From assembly GCA_024220505.1 (NCBI GenBank), contig JAKZZE010000017.1, positions 806,001 to 870,000 on the forward strand: DNA of 64,000 bases. Direction: 5' to 3'. Both the position numbers and the translations under genes were made by a program. The DNA comes from Rhizopus arrhizus (Eukaryota > Mucoromycota > Mucoromycetes > Mucorales > Rhizopodaceae). Positions 37,029 to 49,268 of this stretch are shown in pieces (positions within the stretch are counted from its first letter, which is position 1; each line of letters starts with the position of its first letter). Below the pieces are notes generated by a model. It ran no database searches. It was not told the DNA's origin and was given only the letters and a program-made list of their open reading frames with translations.

Positions 37029-37913
37029 AATAAGCTTTTACTTTTAAAAAATAAATAAAGTGAAAGAAACAAGCAAAAGAAACAAAATGAAAACAAGAGG
37101 TATTTATTAAAGAATGACTGTGGTTATATGAAAGGTATGATGGGAACATACAATAAAAAAAAAGTTAAAGATATGTAATACTTTACGTTTGAATTTAAAC
37201 ATCCATATTGATTTATAAAAATACAATACGTGTTTACAGTGCGGACGCTTTATTATTCTTTACATCAGTTTAAATATTCATTTCGGTTCCTTTTTTTTTC
37301 TAATCTTTTCTTATTGTTCTCGTAAAAATAAGAAAAGGTGTTGTTAAAAATGTATAAACATTCGATGATTGCGCCTGGAATTTACTCTTGTGAAATTTCG
37401 ATTTTTGCCAAATTCATGGATGAAGAAACATAAAATGTTTATTTTCTTCTATCTTCTCCCCTTTCATAATTGTCTAATATAAGAGATGGCATTAATTTGG
37501 TTCAATGACAAAAGAAAACTTCTGCAGTAGGAACACATGCTGTCCTGTTCCCAAAAACATTGTAAAACTTAAGGAAAAGGACCTTGTGTCTCGATCGCTT
37601 ACTGAATTCTGTTTATGACTAACTTGTTAAAATATTGCAATGCATGAATACAAGAGCTTTTTTTTTTTTTTTCTTCGTATTTATTGTGTGCTTTAAATGT
37701 TACTTGAGCCGATAAGAGGATTTGATGTCCCTAATCAGTAAAAATACTTTATATATGATTGGTTCATGTTTTAAGAGAAATGTCTTCATAACTTTGTCAA
37801 TGATTGGATAATAACTGCTTATTAATCTAACAAAGTTTATTCAGATTAAAAAGTTTACTGAAATTTAAAAAATACACAGCAGAGGATTTCTTTTTTGAAA
37901 TACATCAAACACC
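37029..37913. other. Divergent intergenic region, no gene seen
   Basis: Promoter region for the GPI-type protein (minus) and sulfiredoxin (plus). It contains a T16 run near 37660-37675. No coding frame with family resemblance. Confidence 0.45.
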
Positions 37914-38378
37914 ATGTCCAGCAAAGCAAAAACAATCATAGACAACTTCTCAATCCATGGTAATGCTATCAAGAAGGTAAAGACAATGGATATATTTTTA
38001 TGGGACTATTATTAATTTGCACAAGTACTAGATATTTGATGTACCAATGTCAGTTATCAATAGACCTATTCCATCCCAATTAGATAGAGTGAAAGTAGAA
38101 GACATGAAACATGTATTGGAAAGCCCAGGAAGGGAAAAAGAGCTTACGCCGATTGTAAGTCTATGGGAATAACAACAAAATATTGATTGATTTATATCTC
38201 GTAGGATGTTCATCATGTGGTATATAAAGGAAATGACTATTATTTCGCTTTTGGTGGTTGTCATCGATGGGCAGCGAGTAAAGAATTAGGAAAAGAAACA
38301 ATTCGTGCAAAATTAATCGACACACCACCGAGCGTAATCAGTATATACCTTGGCTCTTCCTCTCCATTTAAAGAATAA
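37914..38378 (+). CDS. SRX1: Sulfiredoxin
   Basis: Reduces over-oxidised (sulfinic) 2-Cys peroxiredoxins using ATP. Exons 37914-37976, 38032-38154 and 38205-38378 give 119 aa, the usual size. The catalytic signature FAFGGCHRWAA contains the active-site Cys. The N-terminal IFDVPMSVINRPIPSQLD and the DDxxxH-like phosphate-binding features fit the family. The C-terminus IDTPPSVISIYLGSS matches the usual end. The gene is convergent with the GDSL gene, 56 bases between stops. Promoter stress elements cannot be judged by eye. Confidence 0.96.
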
Positions 38379-38434
38379 TGATTTAGACAGTGTATAATTT
38401 AACATTAAAGATAAACATAATTTTTTGATACATT

Positions 38435-39920
38435 TTATTCGCTTTGAATTCTATCATCTGCCGTTGGACAATAGACTGGAGCATCAGAATCAAAATCCTG
38501 ATTTCTGAGTTTGTCACTCTTTTTTAGAAACAGCTGTCGCCAAAGCAACCTTGATGCAAATCTATATGTTTTGAGATTAGGATGGAATCCATCCAAATTA
38601 CTGCAATTTTCTTGATTAGTACACAGTATATAATAGTATATGTGTGCATGATGCACATTACCTAGTTGCATCATAAGGTACTGTTGCTGTATTCATATCC
38701 AATGGCTGAAGGACTATTGCTATCTTATTTCGACGATTAAGTCCAAGGAGTTGATCAACTATAGTTCCATCAATATATTGTTTTATTCGATTCACAGCAA
38801 TCTCTAATTGATTATTATACAATTCAACCTGAGCACCTATCTTTTCAATGCCTCCATTAGCACAGCATACACACTCGTAATTGCGTATATTCATCCCGTC
38901 AGCAAATTGCTTCACGTAATCCGGATGCTCACTAATTTTCATTAATAGTTGATCGTAACGTTCAATGGTTACTATAAGAATAAGATACTTAACAAAAAAA
39001 GAATACATCGCCTTTTTTTTTTATGCTTTTCTTACAAACATTAATAAAAGCATTATCGGTATTATCTATGAGTCTCTTGAGATTATTGTATATTTCATTG
39101 CCATACTTTTCTGGAGACATTCCTGGTAAACAAAAAGAGGATATATCGTTGTAACCTATGTATAAATTGATCATCTTCCATTCGTTTATCAATCGAGTTC
39201 TGGGACCAATATATTTAAGTACATAATCCACTTGATCGGGTAAACCTGCGGTGGTTGCTCCAGTCTGTGCAGCATTTAAATGATCAACTGAAGGACTAGT
39301 TATTAAAACAGTAAGTTGATAAAGCATAAAAATCGTGAGCAAGTTGTATTACTGATGCAAAGGGTCAAGGCAAAAGAAGGTCGCTAATAAATAAATGAGT
39401 TATTCTTTTTTTTTTTTTAGTAAAATGCTAGATTTATTACTTACCTGGACAATATCTTGCTTCATCAACACCAACAGAAGCACCAATAAGGTCTTCTCTA
39501 TAATGTTTCAAATAGTTGGCTATACTTTGGGCATCGGGATCCTAAAAGAAAGATAAAACCTTTTAGAACATTCATTTAGATTTTCATAGAAAAAAAAAAT
39601 ACCCCTCCCATCAATAAACTTTGTCCTCTATACTCCTTAAATTGCTCTCGACTGACATATTCTGTATGAACATTTACAGCGGCTAAGCCTGCTGTGACGC
39701 TGAATGATAAATTAATTAAGCATCTCCATGTTTAAAAAACCCATGTATACCTATCGCCAAGTGCAACAATCACTTTAATGTCATCTGCTCTCAAATCCAA
39801 GACACTAGTGGATAAAGGGCGCTTGGGTAGTGTTGGGCAATCTGAAATGCTGGGCAAGCTTAGTGAATAAGCAAACGTCACAGAACTAGACAACACGAAT
39901 AAGATTGCGCTCACTTTCAT
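38435..39920 (-). CDS. Secreted GDSL esterase, phospholipase B1-like
   Basis: Exons 39920-39751, 39699-39603, 39541-39445, 39287-39036, 38971-38662 and 38600-38435 sum to 1092 nt, 363 aa. A signal peptide starts MKVSAILFVLSSSVTFAYS; an in-frame ATG 16 codons earlier is possible. The nucleophile Ser lies in ALGDSVTAG, where the intron splits the Ser codon (AG|C). Block III is NLYIGYNDISSFC, and the Asp/His pair is in DGFHPN. This order is typical of the phospholipase B1 branch of SGNH hydrolases in animals and Mucorales. It likely hydrolyses acyl esters of phospholipids outside the cell. All joins keep frame. Confidence 0.92.
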
Positions 39921-40225
39921 TATTTGAGTAAAGAAAGAAAGAAAAAGAGAGGTGAGCTGTACATTCATAAATACAGTGCTTTTTCCGTTATCTCCTGAAA
40001 GATTTACATCAAACCAAAAAAAAAGGCTTGCAGATAATGTACACTGTTTGACGATATGCGATCAGGAGGCTTCTTTCAAGTGGCAAATCGTTAGCGAGTT
40101 AAGGAGTATGAGAAAGGGGTTACATGCTATTTACAGTATTCTGTATAGATATACATAATTTCTCGCTAATCGTGTACAAGAATTAAAAAGTGAATTTGAG
40201 AAACTGTTTTATTGACTGATGTGAT
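39921..40225. other. Spacer between the GDSL gene and acyl-CoA oxidase, no gene seen
   Basis: Includes the GDSL promoter on the left and the 3-prime UTR of acyl-CoA oxidase on the right. Confidence 0.5.
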
Positions 40226-42666
40226 TTATTTCTTTACTCCATGATTCTCTTGCTCAGTCAATGGTTTTATATACTTGGCATGGTATGGTGGTACACCAGT
40301 ACTTTTAGGGGCAGAAAGCAGCGTATCAAAATATACTAGAAACGTCGTTCAAAAAAGAATGAATAACCAACAATAAATGCAAGTATTCTTTCCTTACTTT
40401 CATAAATATCACCATCATACTTGGCAATAGGTGCCTTGATTACAAAATCAGGCATACCAAAACCATCAGTAAGGCCAATAACTTGACTTCGAAGTGATTT
40501 GCAAATGTCAATATAAGATTTTTCGATACTTTTGATATGATCAGGTGTAAGATATTCCTCTTTGAATCCTTGATCACTGTATGTATACAAAACATGGAAA
40601 CCCCAAAGAGCTGTCAACTTTTTCATTATGGCCAACACACTTGGTTCGATGTTTGGAGTACCAATTGGATGACCATATTTTTCAGCACCCACACTAAACA
40701 TAAACACAGCACAATGCATTTCGGCAACTCTTACACATTCGAGCAAGACATCTTCCGCAGTACTTTTTTTGATAGACATACTAATAGAATGCAACTAAAG
40801 AAGAAAGAGAGTGAGTATCTGCATATGTGTTACAATGCATTATGTTGATTTATTTTTCTCATTACCCTCTTCACCAAAATACTGTACATTGCCTCAAGAA
40901 GTACAGTAAAATCCTTTATACCATCCGAAGCATGATAAACAGACCATGTCTTGTTCTTGAGGTACCTTTTAGAATCCTTAATATAATCAATAGAACTTTT
41001 GAACTTGAAGTTTGGATATTCATCAAACTCAAGTTGCTGCTCAAGCTGATGTAAGAGATACCGGGCTGTTTGCTGCAAGAGAACAACATTATCACCACCA
41101 CCAGTTGTCATGACACCCCATTCACCAATTAAATGACCAATACCATTATATGCAGAGTATGCATGACCACCACAACCTCTTCGGCAGGTCTCTAAAATCT
41201 CGGATCCGTACCATCCAGTGAGGCCCTTTAAACAGGCTGACATGGCGTGCATGTCCCCCATATGTCTCAAGTAATCCGCCGGATCCATCTTTCCGCCTGA
41301 GGTCAAGATGTTGAATTGGCCATTCAAGACATCTGAAGTGGATTGAACCATGTACATGAAAGATATAGCTGGAATGAGCTTAACATAGTGAGATTGATAA
41401 TCCATGATTTGCTGATTTTTGGAACCTTGACGACGGACAACACCATAACGCGTGGCTATCGTTAATGCTTGAGATATCAGCTGAGTCGTGACGGTTGTCA
41501 TCGCCAGTCGTTCGGGAATCAAGGTAGCATACATGACCGCAGGGTTTGGAGCCGGTGTATATTGTCCATGATGATTCAAGTCCACCCATTTGGTCAGCAT
41601 ATCTTTGCGAGGAATACGCTTTTGACGAAACTGGATCCATCCATTGTCTACACCTGCATGGCCCGCTTTTTGACCAATATCGCCAATTTGAACATTAGGC
41701 TCCAGTTCTCCAGTATGCTTGCTTCGAAGTTGAACAACAAACCAATTGAGGCCAACACGCTTATGATCAATGACTGTTTGTGCAATGACAACTGCATGTG
41801 TTGCGGTTTGAGCAGCCATACCAATCCACCATTTTGTGGACGTGATGGTGGGAGAATCAAGGATGAACTCATCTGTGGCAATATCATAAGTGGCTGTTGT
41901 CTCAATGTCTCTTAAAGCAGAGCTGTGACCTAGTTCTGTCTGTGAAAGGGAGTAAAAGGGATGTAAATAAAAGTTGGATAAAAATGATGATGGTAAGTTA
42001 CCATAGCAAAACATCCAAAGATTCTGAACTTGTCAATATCATCAATATATCTTCTTTGCTGTTCCTCATTTCCCAACATACTGACAACATTACGGAACAG
42101 TCCATAGTGCACAAAGAATCGCATTGAAAAGCTTTCAGAATAGAGGTTGATAGCGCGTACTATTTCCATCGCAAAATCCTTATCCTTGGTATCCTTCAAG
42201 ATTTGTGTCACGCGATATATCTGGCCCATTGTACTACGATAAAAATAAAATTAAAAAAAACAATTGCGGCCTATTCCATCTCTTTTCCCTACAACTCTCG
42301 CATTTCATCTCTTGAAAGCTCTAAGAAATTACGTGGCGGTTGAATAACTAATTCAGGGTCAGATCTGATAAAATCAAAGGCTTTTTGCTAACAAAAAAAA
42401 AAATTGTTTGGAATATACTGTATTGGTCTTCGTATAAAAAGAAGAATGTTTACCAATAGCTCATACTTCTTTTCTCCGCCTGCCCAGAGCTTTGCAAGTT
42501 CTTCAATGTTGAATTCACATGCAGCACGTTCTCTTGCCATATCCTTTGGTGCTTGGCGAGACATGGGTGAAGAAGATAGATTTAATTGGCTTTTTAGCTG
42601 TAAAAGGCGTTCTAAGGCAGCTTTAGCACGAGGGTCATTGGATTCCGAAAGAGAAATAATTGTCAT
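40226..42666 (-). CDS. POX1: Peroxisomal-type acyl-CoA oxidase
   Basis: First step of peroxisomal beta-oxidation: acyl-CoA to trans-2-enoyl-CoA with H2O2 release. Exons 42666-42454, 42387-42293, 42233-42002, 41939-40866, 40794-40398 and 40335-40226 sum to 2121 nt, 706 aa. The FAD-binding middle domain contains CFAMTELGHSS and STKWWIG. The C-terminal domains carry RRGCGGHAYSAYNGIG and the catalytic Glu region with TTGGGDNVVLLQQTARYLL. The N-terminal acyl-CoA oxidase domain starts about residue 20. The C-terminus is ENHGVKK, not a standard PTS1; yeast Pox1 also lacks one. The gene lies 660 bases from the lactate permease and shares its strand. Confidence 0.95.
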
Positions 42667-43327
42667 TTAGCTGTTGAACAAGAGAAATATGAAAAATAAA
42701 ACTAGAAATAAACTTGATGCTTTTAAATGATATGCGATCCATTTTCAGGAAATTTAAGCTGAGTCAAATAATTTGCTTTTTGCACTTTGTGCTACAATGC
42801 ATTCTCACAATATACACAATCTTCAGTTTGCTTGTGTCTAAAAGTTTTATCGTTTTCGATTCATAAAAGGCTTAATGAAATAGCAATGTTTTCTTTTTTT
42901 TTGGGAATCTACAAAGTAAGTATACTAAATAAAAGCATATGTTTACCTTGTCTTTATTTAGCGAGTCAAGAATACGATGATGCAAGTGCATAATTTTGGA
43001 AAGAATAAGCCAATTGCATGTTTTGAACAGATAAGATGATAGAAATCAAAAAAAAATAGTATAAACCAAATGCCATAGGTCTATACATGTTGATTTTATA
43101 AAGTACAAAGATCATAAAGAGGGTGAGACATGCAGTCTTTAAGTCTCAAAAGCTATCTCACAAGTTCGTGTGAAGAAGTATCTTTGGATGTTCGTGTAAC
43201 AAACTTGTTTGACTGTGTATTTTTATTTGACTAATTTTTTTGGATGTATGTCTGTCCTTTGATAGCAATTTTTACTTGCTACATTTATTTAATAAAATTA
43301 CAATGAAATATACAATTTACAAATCCT
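42667..43327. other. Spacer, no gene seen
   Basis: AT-rich region holding the acyl-CoA oxidase promoter and the lactate permease 3-prime end (AATAAA-type TTTATT at about 43285). A short plus-strand frame at 42787 is not convincing. Confidence 0.45.
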
Positions 43328-45516
43328 TCAAGGTGGGATAATGCCTGGAATACCATACTGTTGTACACAAGCCATCGCACCTACTAGACAAACCATGAAT
43401 ATAGAATGAAAGATGGTACGACGCAGCACTTTGCCTTCTTGGCCTCGCAATCCAATCGTAGACACGCCTGTCGTCAAGTTTTGGGGTGAGATCATCTTGG
43501 ATGTGATTGCACCACTGGAATTCGTAGCAGCCATCAAGACGGCAGATAAACCAATTTGGTTAGCTGCCACTACTTGAAGGTTACCAAATAATGAGTTTGC
43601 AGACGTGTCGCTTCCAGACAAGAAGCATGCAAACCAACCTAACCATGCAGATAAAAATGGAAATGCTCTGCCAACAGAAGAAAGAGTCAAACCGATTGTA
43701 TACGCTATACCAGAGTAATTATAGAGATAAGCAAAGGCCATAATAAAGGAAACCGTAAGGACAGGGAAAAACAGTTGCTTTCCAGTCTCTTTGAGAGCCA
43801 TCCAGAATACCTTTGGGTGAGAACCGTTCCATAAAACAAGCGCACAAAATGGTACTGCCGATACAAGAATTGCTGTGCCAGTGGCTAGAGGTTCAAAGGT
43901 CCAAATAGCATCGTATCTTTTCCCATACAATGTAAGATAAACCTGTTGATGGAGGTGAGGCCATTGGACTAGAACTCTCCCATAAGTATTCACTTTGGCA
44001 AAAGTCCAACTATGAAGCGAGTTAGTTTCCTTCAACAATAAAAATGAACTATTTACATGATAACAACAACCACTATAATGGTCCAAGGACTCCAAGCCAA
44101 CAAAGTCTCCTTAAGGTTAGGTTTCTGAATCTCCAGCGTCTGTCGATCACCCGTATTCTCAGAAGTTGCATTTTCTTCGTGTGTAACATCATTGTTTTTT
44201 TCTGTATCGTTTTTTATCTCAGAGACTGATGTCATGTCCCGACTGTTCTCTTCATCGCTTCCAGTGGATGGTGCTCCTACAAGCAATGCATGGTATTCAG
44301 GTCTATACTTTGGCTTCCAGAATTGAACAAAGATAATGAGAGCAATAAGAGAAACCAAGCCAGCAATCAGATCAGGAAGCTCTGGACCCACAAGATTTGC
44401 GAAAATCCCCTACATTTAAAAATTAGTAATATAATTTCTATAAAATAAATTATACTTTTATCTAGTGTTAATACCTGAATGACCGCAAAGGATAGTCCAG
44501 CAACAAGAGCAACTGGCCAACATTCAAGAAATCCAGCTGTAAAACCTAAAAGAAAACACAGACGTAAATTCATGCAGCTATTAACGAGAGATAAGAAGGG
44601 GTCCCACCTGCGTAAAAGATTAAAGCATAAAGCGGCAAAAATAAACTAATAAGAGGCAATTGGCGCCCCATCATGGCAGACAACTTCATGACTGGTAACC
44701 CTGTGATAGTAGCGAGAGTAGTAACGGGGATTCCTAAAGCACCAAAGGCAACTGGAGTAGTGTCGAAAATTAAAGTATAGGTTAATGCGTCCAGTGGATC
44801 AAATCTACATTTTTTAGCACATGAATTCTTAATTGTCTAATTTGAGTTAAATATTTTACCCCAATGATACCATCAGTGATGAACAAATAGCTCCAGGCGT
44901 TCCAAAGCCAGCCACACCTATTCATGAAAAGATGAGTATTCAATCTCCATCTGTTTTTCTTTATACAAAACCTTCTAAAAGAGCACCAAAGCTATATCCA
45001 ATAATGAGTAAAATAACACGTTTATCTGGAGGAGTATAGGTCAACATCCATCTACGGAAATATTCAAAGATGCCAGAAAAAACAGCAGTGTTATAGATAA
45101 ACCTAGAAAGATTTGTTAAATCGACATTTTGACTTTTTCTTAACTTACATAGCATTCACCACGATCCACATAATTGGCCAGTTGGCAAACACGATCCCAT
45201 TACCAATTGATTCAAACGCTTGTTGTGCTGGCATATGCCATGCAAAGATAGCAATAAATATACTGTTTTATGAAAAAAGAGCAAAAGATCAGTTGGATAT
45301 TTTGATCCCCGTAAGAACTTACCAAACAATGAGACCAGAAGCAGAAGCAAAATGAGCAGGAATTTTGAATACACCCAACATAACAAGTACCAACAAAAGA
45401 GGTATAAGACCAACAAAAAAGGACCCAACAAGACTACCTCCGATGGGCGTTAATTCCTGTACAAAAAGACCTGCAGTTTCAGATGCTGGAGGTAGACTCG
45501 GAATATGTGTACTCAT
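43328..45516 (-). CDS. L-lactate permease, LctP/LldP family
   Basis: Eight exons, 45516-45323, 45262-45149, 45102-44972, 44917-44860, 44804-44608, 44545-44475, 44409-44057 and 44009-43328, sum to exactly 1800 nt, 599 aa. Many hydrophobic segments (about 12-14) are visible. Family motifs are LLEGVAGFGTPGAICSSLM, TTPVAFGALGIPV, SGIAYTIGLTL, WLGWFACFLSGSDTSANSLF and MAATNSSGAITSKMISPQN. A hydrophilic central loop (SDEENSRDMTSVSEIKND, onward) is probably cytosolic. This family is chiefly bacterial; fungal lactate uptake usually uses Jen1 (MFS). Eight ordinary spliceosomal introns show that it is long settled in a fungal genome. Confidence 0.94.
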
Positions 45517-46342
45517 TTAAAGCAGGAATAATAAAGAAAAAAAAAAGAGGTTTTTATATAAATTTGGAAAGAAGCTCTTTATAGCCTGGTTTATATTCTT
45601 TGACAATATCCCATTTTAGGATGATTGAGTAAAAAGGTAAAATAGATCACCTGAAGGCATTCTGTTTGCGGGGTAAAACGATGTGGTGAGAAAAAAAATA
45701 AAAATAAAACCATCATTTTTTTTTACCCAATGTTCATTTTGATAAACAGTAATAAAATCCCGTAAAATGAACAACAACAGATACAATCCTTCTGGGAACT
45801 TCAAGACTCTCACTTTCTCATGGGGTTTATTATTTACACACTATTCAATCAAGCGAGCCATCATTAAATCTTTAATTTCAAAATATCTTTGCCAGAGCCA
45901 TGTTGATTTACTATAAAATCAAATGCTGACCTCCATCAACTCTAAAGAAAAAGCGTATCACGTATGTCATGGTTGTGTGGGGAAAAATAAAAATAAAAAA
46001 ACAAACTGGCTTTCTATCCAAGGCATCTTATTCGCTGGATTGAATTCAAATAATTTCGGAATAAAGGTGGGAAGAAGATTACATATCAGGACATTTATAA
46101 TATTTTAACCTAAAATGAAACAGGTGGATTTTTTTTTTCTTAGACGGACAAAGATTAAAAATGAGACAAAATATTTTTAATGGGTTTCTTTGACATCAAA
46201 GAAGTCTTTATTTTTTTATTAAAACAGTTAGACTGGCCTATAAAGGTCAGTTTCAGAAACACAGAAACAATCTTTAAATAGTCCCATTCGCTTTTGTAAT
46301 TGGCTGTGCAGGCTGCATGAGATACTGATTCCATTCACTACA
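45517..46342. other. Spacer before repeat island, no gene seen
   Basis: Contains the lactate permease promoter and AT-rich sequence. A small frame at 45923-46108 has no family signature. Confidence 0.45.
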
Positions 46343-47870
46343 GTGCGATCGGTTGATTTTTGTCTGTTTGAGAATAATAAATGTTTTATCAAAAATAAAA
46401 GTCACTGCCTCTCCGAGATCTATCAGATCTTACGCTCACAATACTGCAACGCTCTGACGCTAGTTTTTCTGGACATAAAATCTGCATATGATACATTTAA
46501 CCACAGCTTCGTTTGGGAAACCCTTAGGCATTACATCTCACCCCCCCCCTATTAAGCTTATTGCGTAGTCTGTTCGACGCTATCCAAATTGAAGTTCTAC
46601 TTTCTAATGCAAATTCTCATCAATTTAGCCCAAAAACTGGTATCTTGCAAGGATCAATACTCTCGTCATACCTCAACCAGCTGCCAGCTCAACTACGTCT
46701 TCAAGCTCTCACTTCTAACATGTCATCAGTAGAAATGATGCAAGACCTGAACTGTCTGCTCTATGCTAACGACATAGTCCTCATTTCAAAACACTTGAAT
46801 ATGGTTGACCTACTACAGAAATGTGATAGTCATAGTATGCAAATGATGTACAAATGAAACCCATCAAAGTCTATAGTTTTAGGCACTCACAAGGACCTTA
46901 TATCATATGAGATTTATGAACAATTACTGCTATGGGGAGACCACGTCTGTATAACCTAGAGCTCCATTCAAATCGGATGGACACCTTGGCCAGAGGAAAT
47001 CATTTGACGCAACATACAGAAGGCTCTTGCCACGATGAATGCGCTGTCATCCATTGGTGTAGATTCCTCTGATTTATCCAAGCTTTTCTCAACTAGATTT
47101 TATACGTACATCGTACACCCAAAGCTCGAATACGGTCTGGCCATCAATCACTTCACAAGGTCTCAACTCCATGCTCTTGATGAAGCGCAAGGAACCTGTA
47201 TCAGACGGATTTACGGTGCTCTAGGTAAGACATCCATTAAAGTGATGCTCCACCTATCTAGACTACCTTTCATGCCAGAACGGGTCAGTATTCTGCAAGC
47301 ACAGTTTCTCTTTCACTCCCTATATATACCCGAAGATATGCTACTCAGTCGTTTACTACTGTATATTCAATGTACTAGAGGACATCAATGGTATCTCCTG
47401 TCTAGGACCTCGCTTTGGAAGATGATTTTATCCACCACAGAGGAACTCGATACTCATGTATTCAAGTCTATTAAACGGCAGTTCCTGCGACAGAACCTGA
47501 ATAAACGCCAGCAGAAACGAAACTCCAAACTGATTTCTAGCTGTCGCCTATCTGTATCTATAGACCCCATCATGTGGCTACCTATGTCCAATGCAGAACG
47601 TAGTCGCTGTATACGTTGGAGGTTAGGATGGCTACCTAGTGGCAAGCCTAGACCATATCCCAAGCAAGTTACACAGCACCTCTCAAAGGACCATGCTGTC
47701 GACTGCCTTACTATGCACTAGCGCTTATTTATGCCCGAAATCATGAAATACATTGTCATTTCTTATGAATAGGCTCCCATCACGCCCTTTGGTTCACACT
47801 GGTACAGTTCTCTCCTGGTCGCATCGATAGTTGATTATATGCTCAATACTGCAGGTACTAGTTGATGAAG
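46343..47870 (+). pseudogene. LINE (non-LTR) retrotransposon, 5-prime truncated reverse transcriptase, copy B
   Basis: Readable RT blocks: LVFLDIKSAYDTFNHSF (motif A Asp), then KTGILQGSILSSYL (motif B), then LLYANDIVLISK (motif C, normally YADD). Several stops and shifts follow (about 46555, 46856, 46930-47030). Next is a long open stretch with ARRTYTYIVHPKLEYGLAI-like thumb sequence (YIVHPKLEYGLAINHFTRSQ) and DEAQGTCIRRIYG. Near the end lies the shared tail signature ERSRCIRWRLGWLPSGKPRP. No endonuclease domain remains upstream. Truncation at the 5-prime side is typical of target-primed reverse transcription. Confidence 0.88.
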
Positions 47871-47952
47871 ACGCTTCTTACATTTATCATGCTTCTAAAA
47901 AAAATTGACGCCTTTTTTAACCTTTTCTTCTTCACTTTCATCATAAAAAAAA

Positions 47953-49200
47953 TGAATAACATTATTTATGAAGACGGTTTAGGAAACCCATACGACAACA
48001 AAGGAAATGGAATATTGGATATTCAAAGGAAAATTGGCAACGAAATGTACCAGATTGAGAATGTCACAATCTTTGACATCTATGTTGATTGGAAACCACT
48101 TATGAAACAAACGAAAGAGAGAAAGAATTTATCCGCTGAACGGCCTCAAACGGATGATAAAAAGGGCTCATATAACCATCATAAGGATGTTGAGAAGGAG
48201 CAGCTTTTTTTCTTGTTGAATAAAAAGGCATGAGTGTTAGAGCTGCCGCTCTGAAACGCAAAATTAATGTGCGCACAGCACAGGAATATGTTTCAAAAAA
48301 AACAATAAAGACTCCCAGAAGTATATAAAAGGTCGTCTGGTAGTGGAAGATCAGTCGGTATGCCTCCTGTTCTAACAGATGAGCACAAGAATTACATGAT
48401 TCAGTGGGCGGATAAAAATACCGATTCTGTTGTGCTAGAAGATATGTTCGAAAAGCTCAGGTTTTCAAATCACTAAAGTGGCTTCTGTAAACTTGTTAGG
48501 CAAAAACATAGGATTACCATCAAGCAAGGGCGTCCGTAATCAGCTGAGAGAAATAACCCTAGAAAAATTGACCAGCGCTACTAATGGGCTAAGAAATGGA
48601 TGGAGGCTGACTTGGATTTCATAAAGCAATGACGTGTTCGTAGACTAAGAAGCCTTCCGTATAAATCTCAAGAGGAATTTTCTTGATCCAAATAAGGAAG
48701 CCGCGCCTTTGTAAAGGTTCCCAAAACAAGAGCAAAAGCTACTGCCATTCTAGGCGAAATTTCTTCTTTTGGCGTTGTGAATATAAGCGTAAGACGTCCC
48801 TGAGCATTGGTTTCGTCAAAAAAGAGAAAATCAAACAGAGGAACAAAAGCGAAAGAAAGAAATAATTGTGATACAGTTACTGACCATTATTTCAATTTTA
48901 TAAGAAGTGTTTTATATGTAATGGATGGCCATGAACAATTCCGTGGGTGTTATCTGGTAATAGATAATGCACGGACTCATAAGCATGAGAACATTCAAAA
49001 GCACGATGAAAGCCGTGACTATGGGTATATGTACCTACCTCTTTACTCTCCTGAGTTCAATCCAATTGAGAAATAGCAAGCCCAAAAGGGAGCAGATATT
49101 GGGTGAGGAAGCACCAGCAACAATAACTGCAGATGTTTGAAACCGAGACCTACAAGGATTTGTATTTTTATGTGATTATTAAATTCATAGTTTTTTTTAT
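47953..49200 (+). pseudogene. Tc1/mariner-superfamily transposase, multiply broken
   Basis: The start MNNIIYEDGLGNPYDNKGNG lies at 47953. The first 93 codons are open to 48233, including FDIYVDWKPLMKQTKERK. Broken pieces follow: AALKRKINVRTAQEYVSKK (helix-turn-helix part), PPVLTDEH, NTDSVVLEDMFEKLR, DFIKQ, then near the end YLVIDNARTHKHENIQ (second catalytic Asp) and LPLYSPEFNPIEK (region of the third acid). At least eight shifts or stops. It differs from the copy at 8.5 kb but belongs to the same broad superfamily. Confidence 0.8.
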
Positions 49201-49268
49201 GTAAGGAGCAGAAGCTCAGATTTTATTAAGTGGTCAATAAAATGGACACAGAAAATATTTTTGGCTTT

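Noticed and set aside
41380..41915. Open frames antisense or out of frame to acyl-CoA oxidase
   Set aside because: No family resemblance; the in-frame reading is clearly the oxidase.
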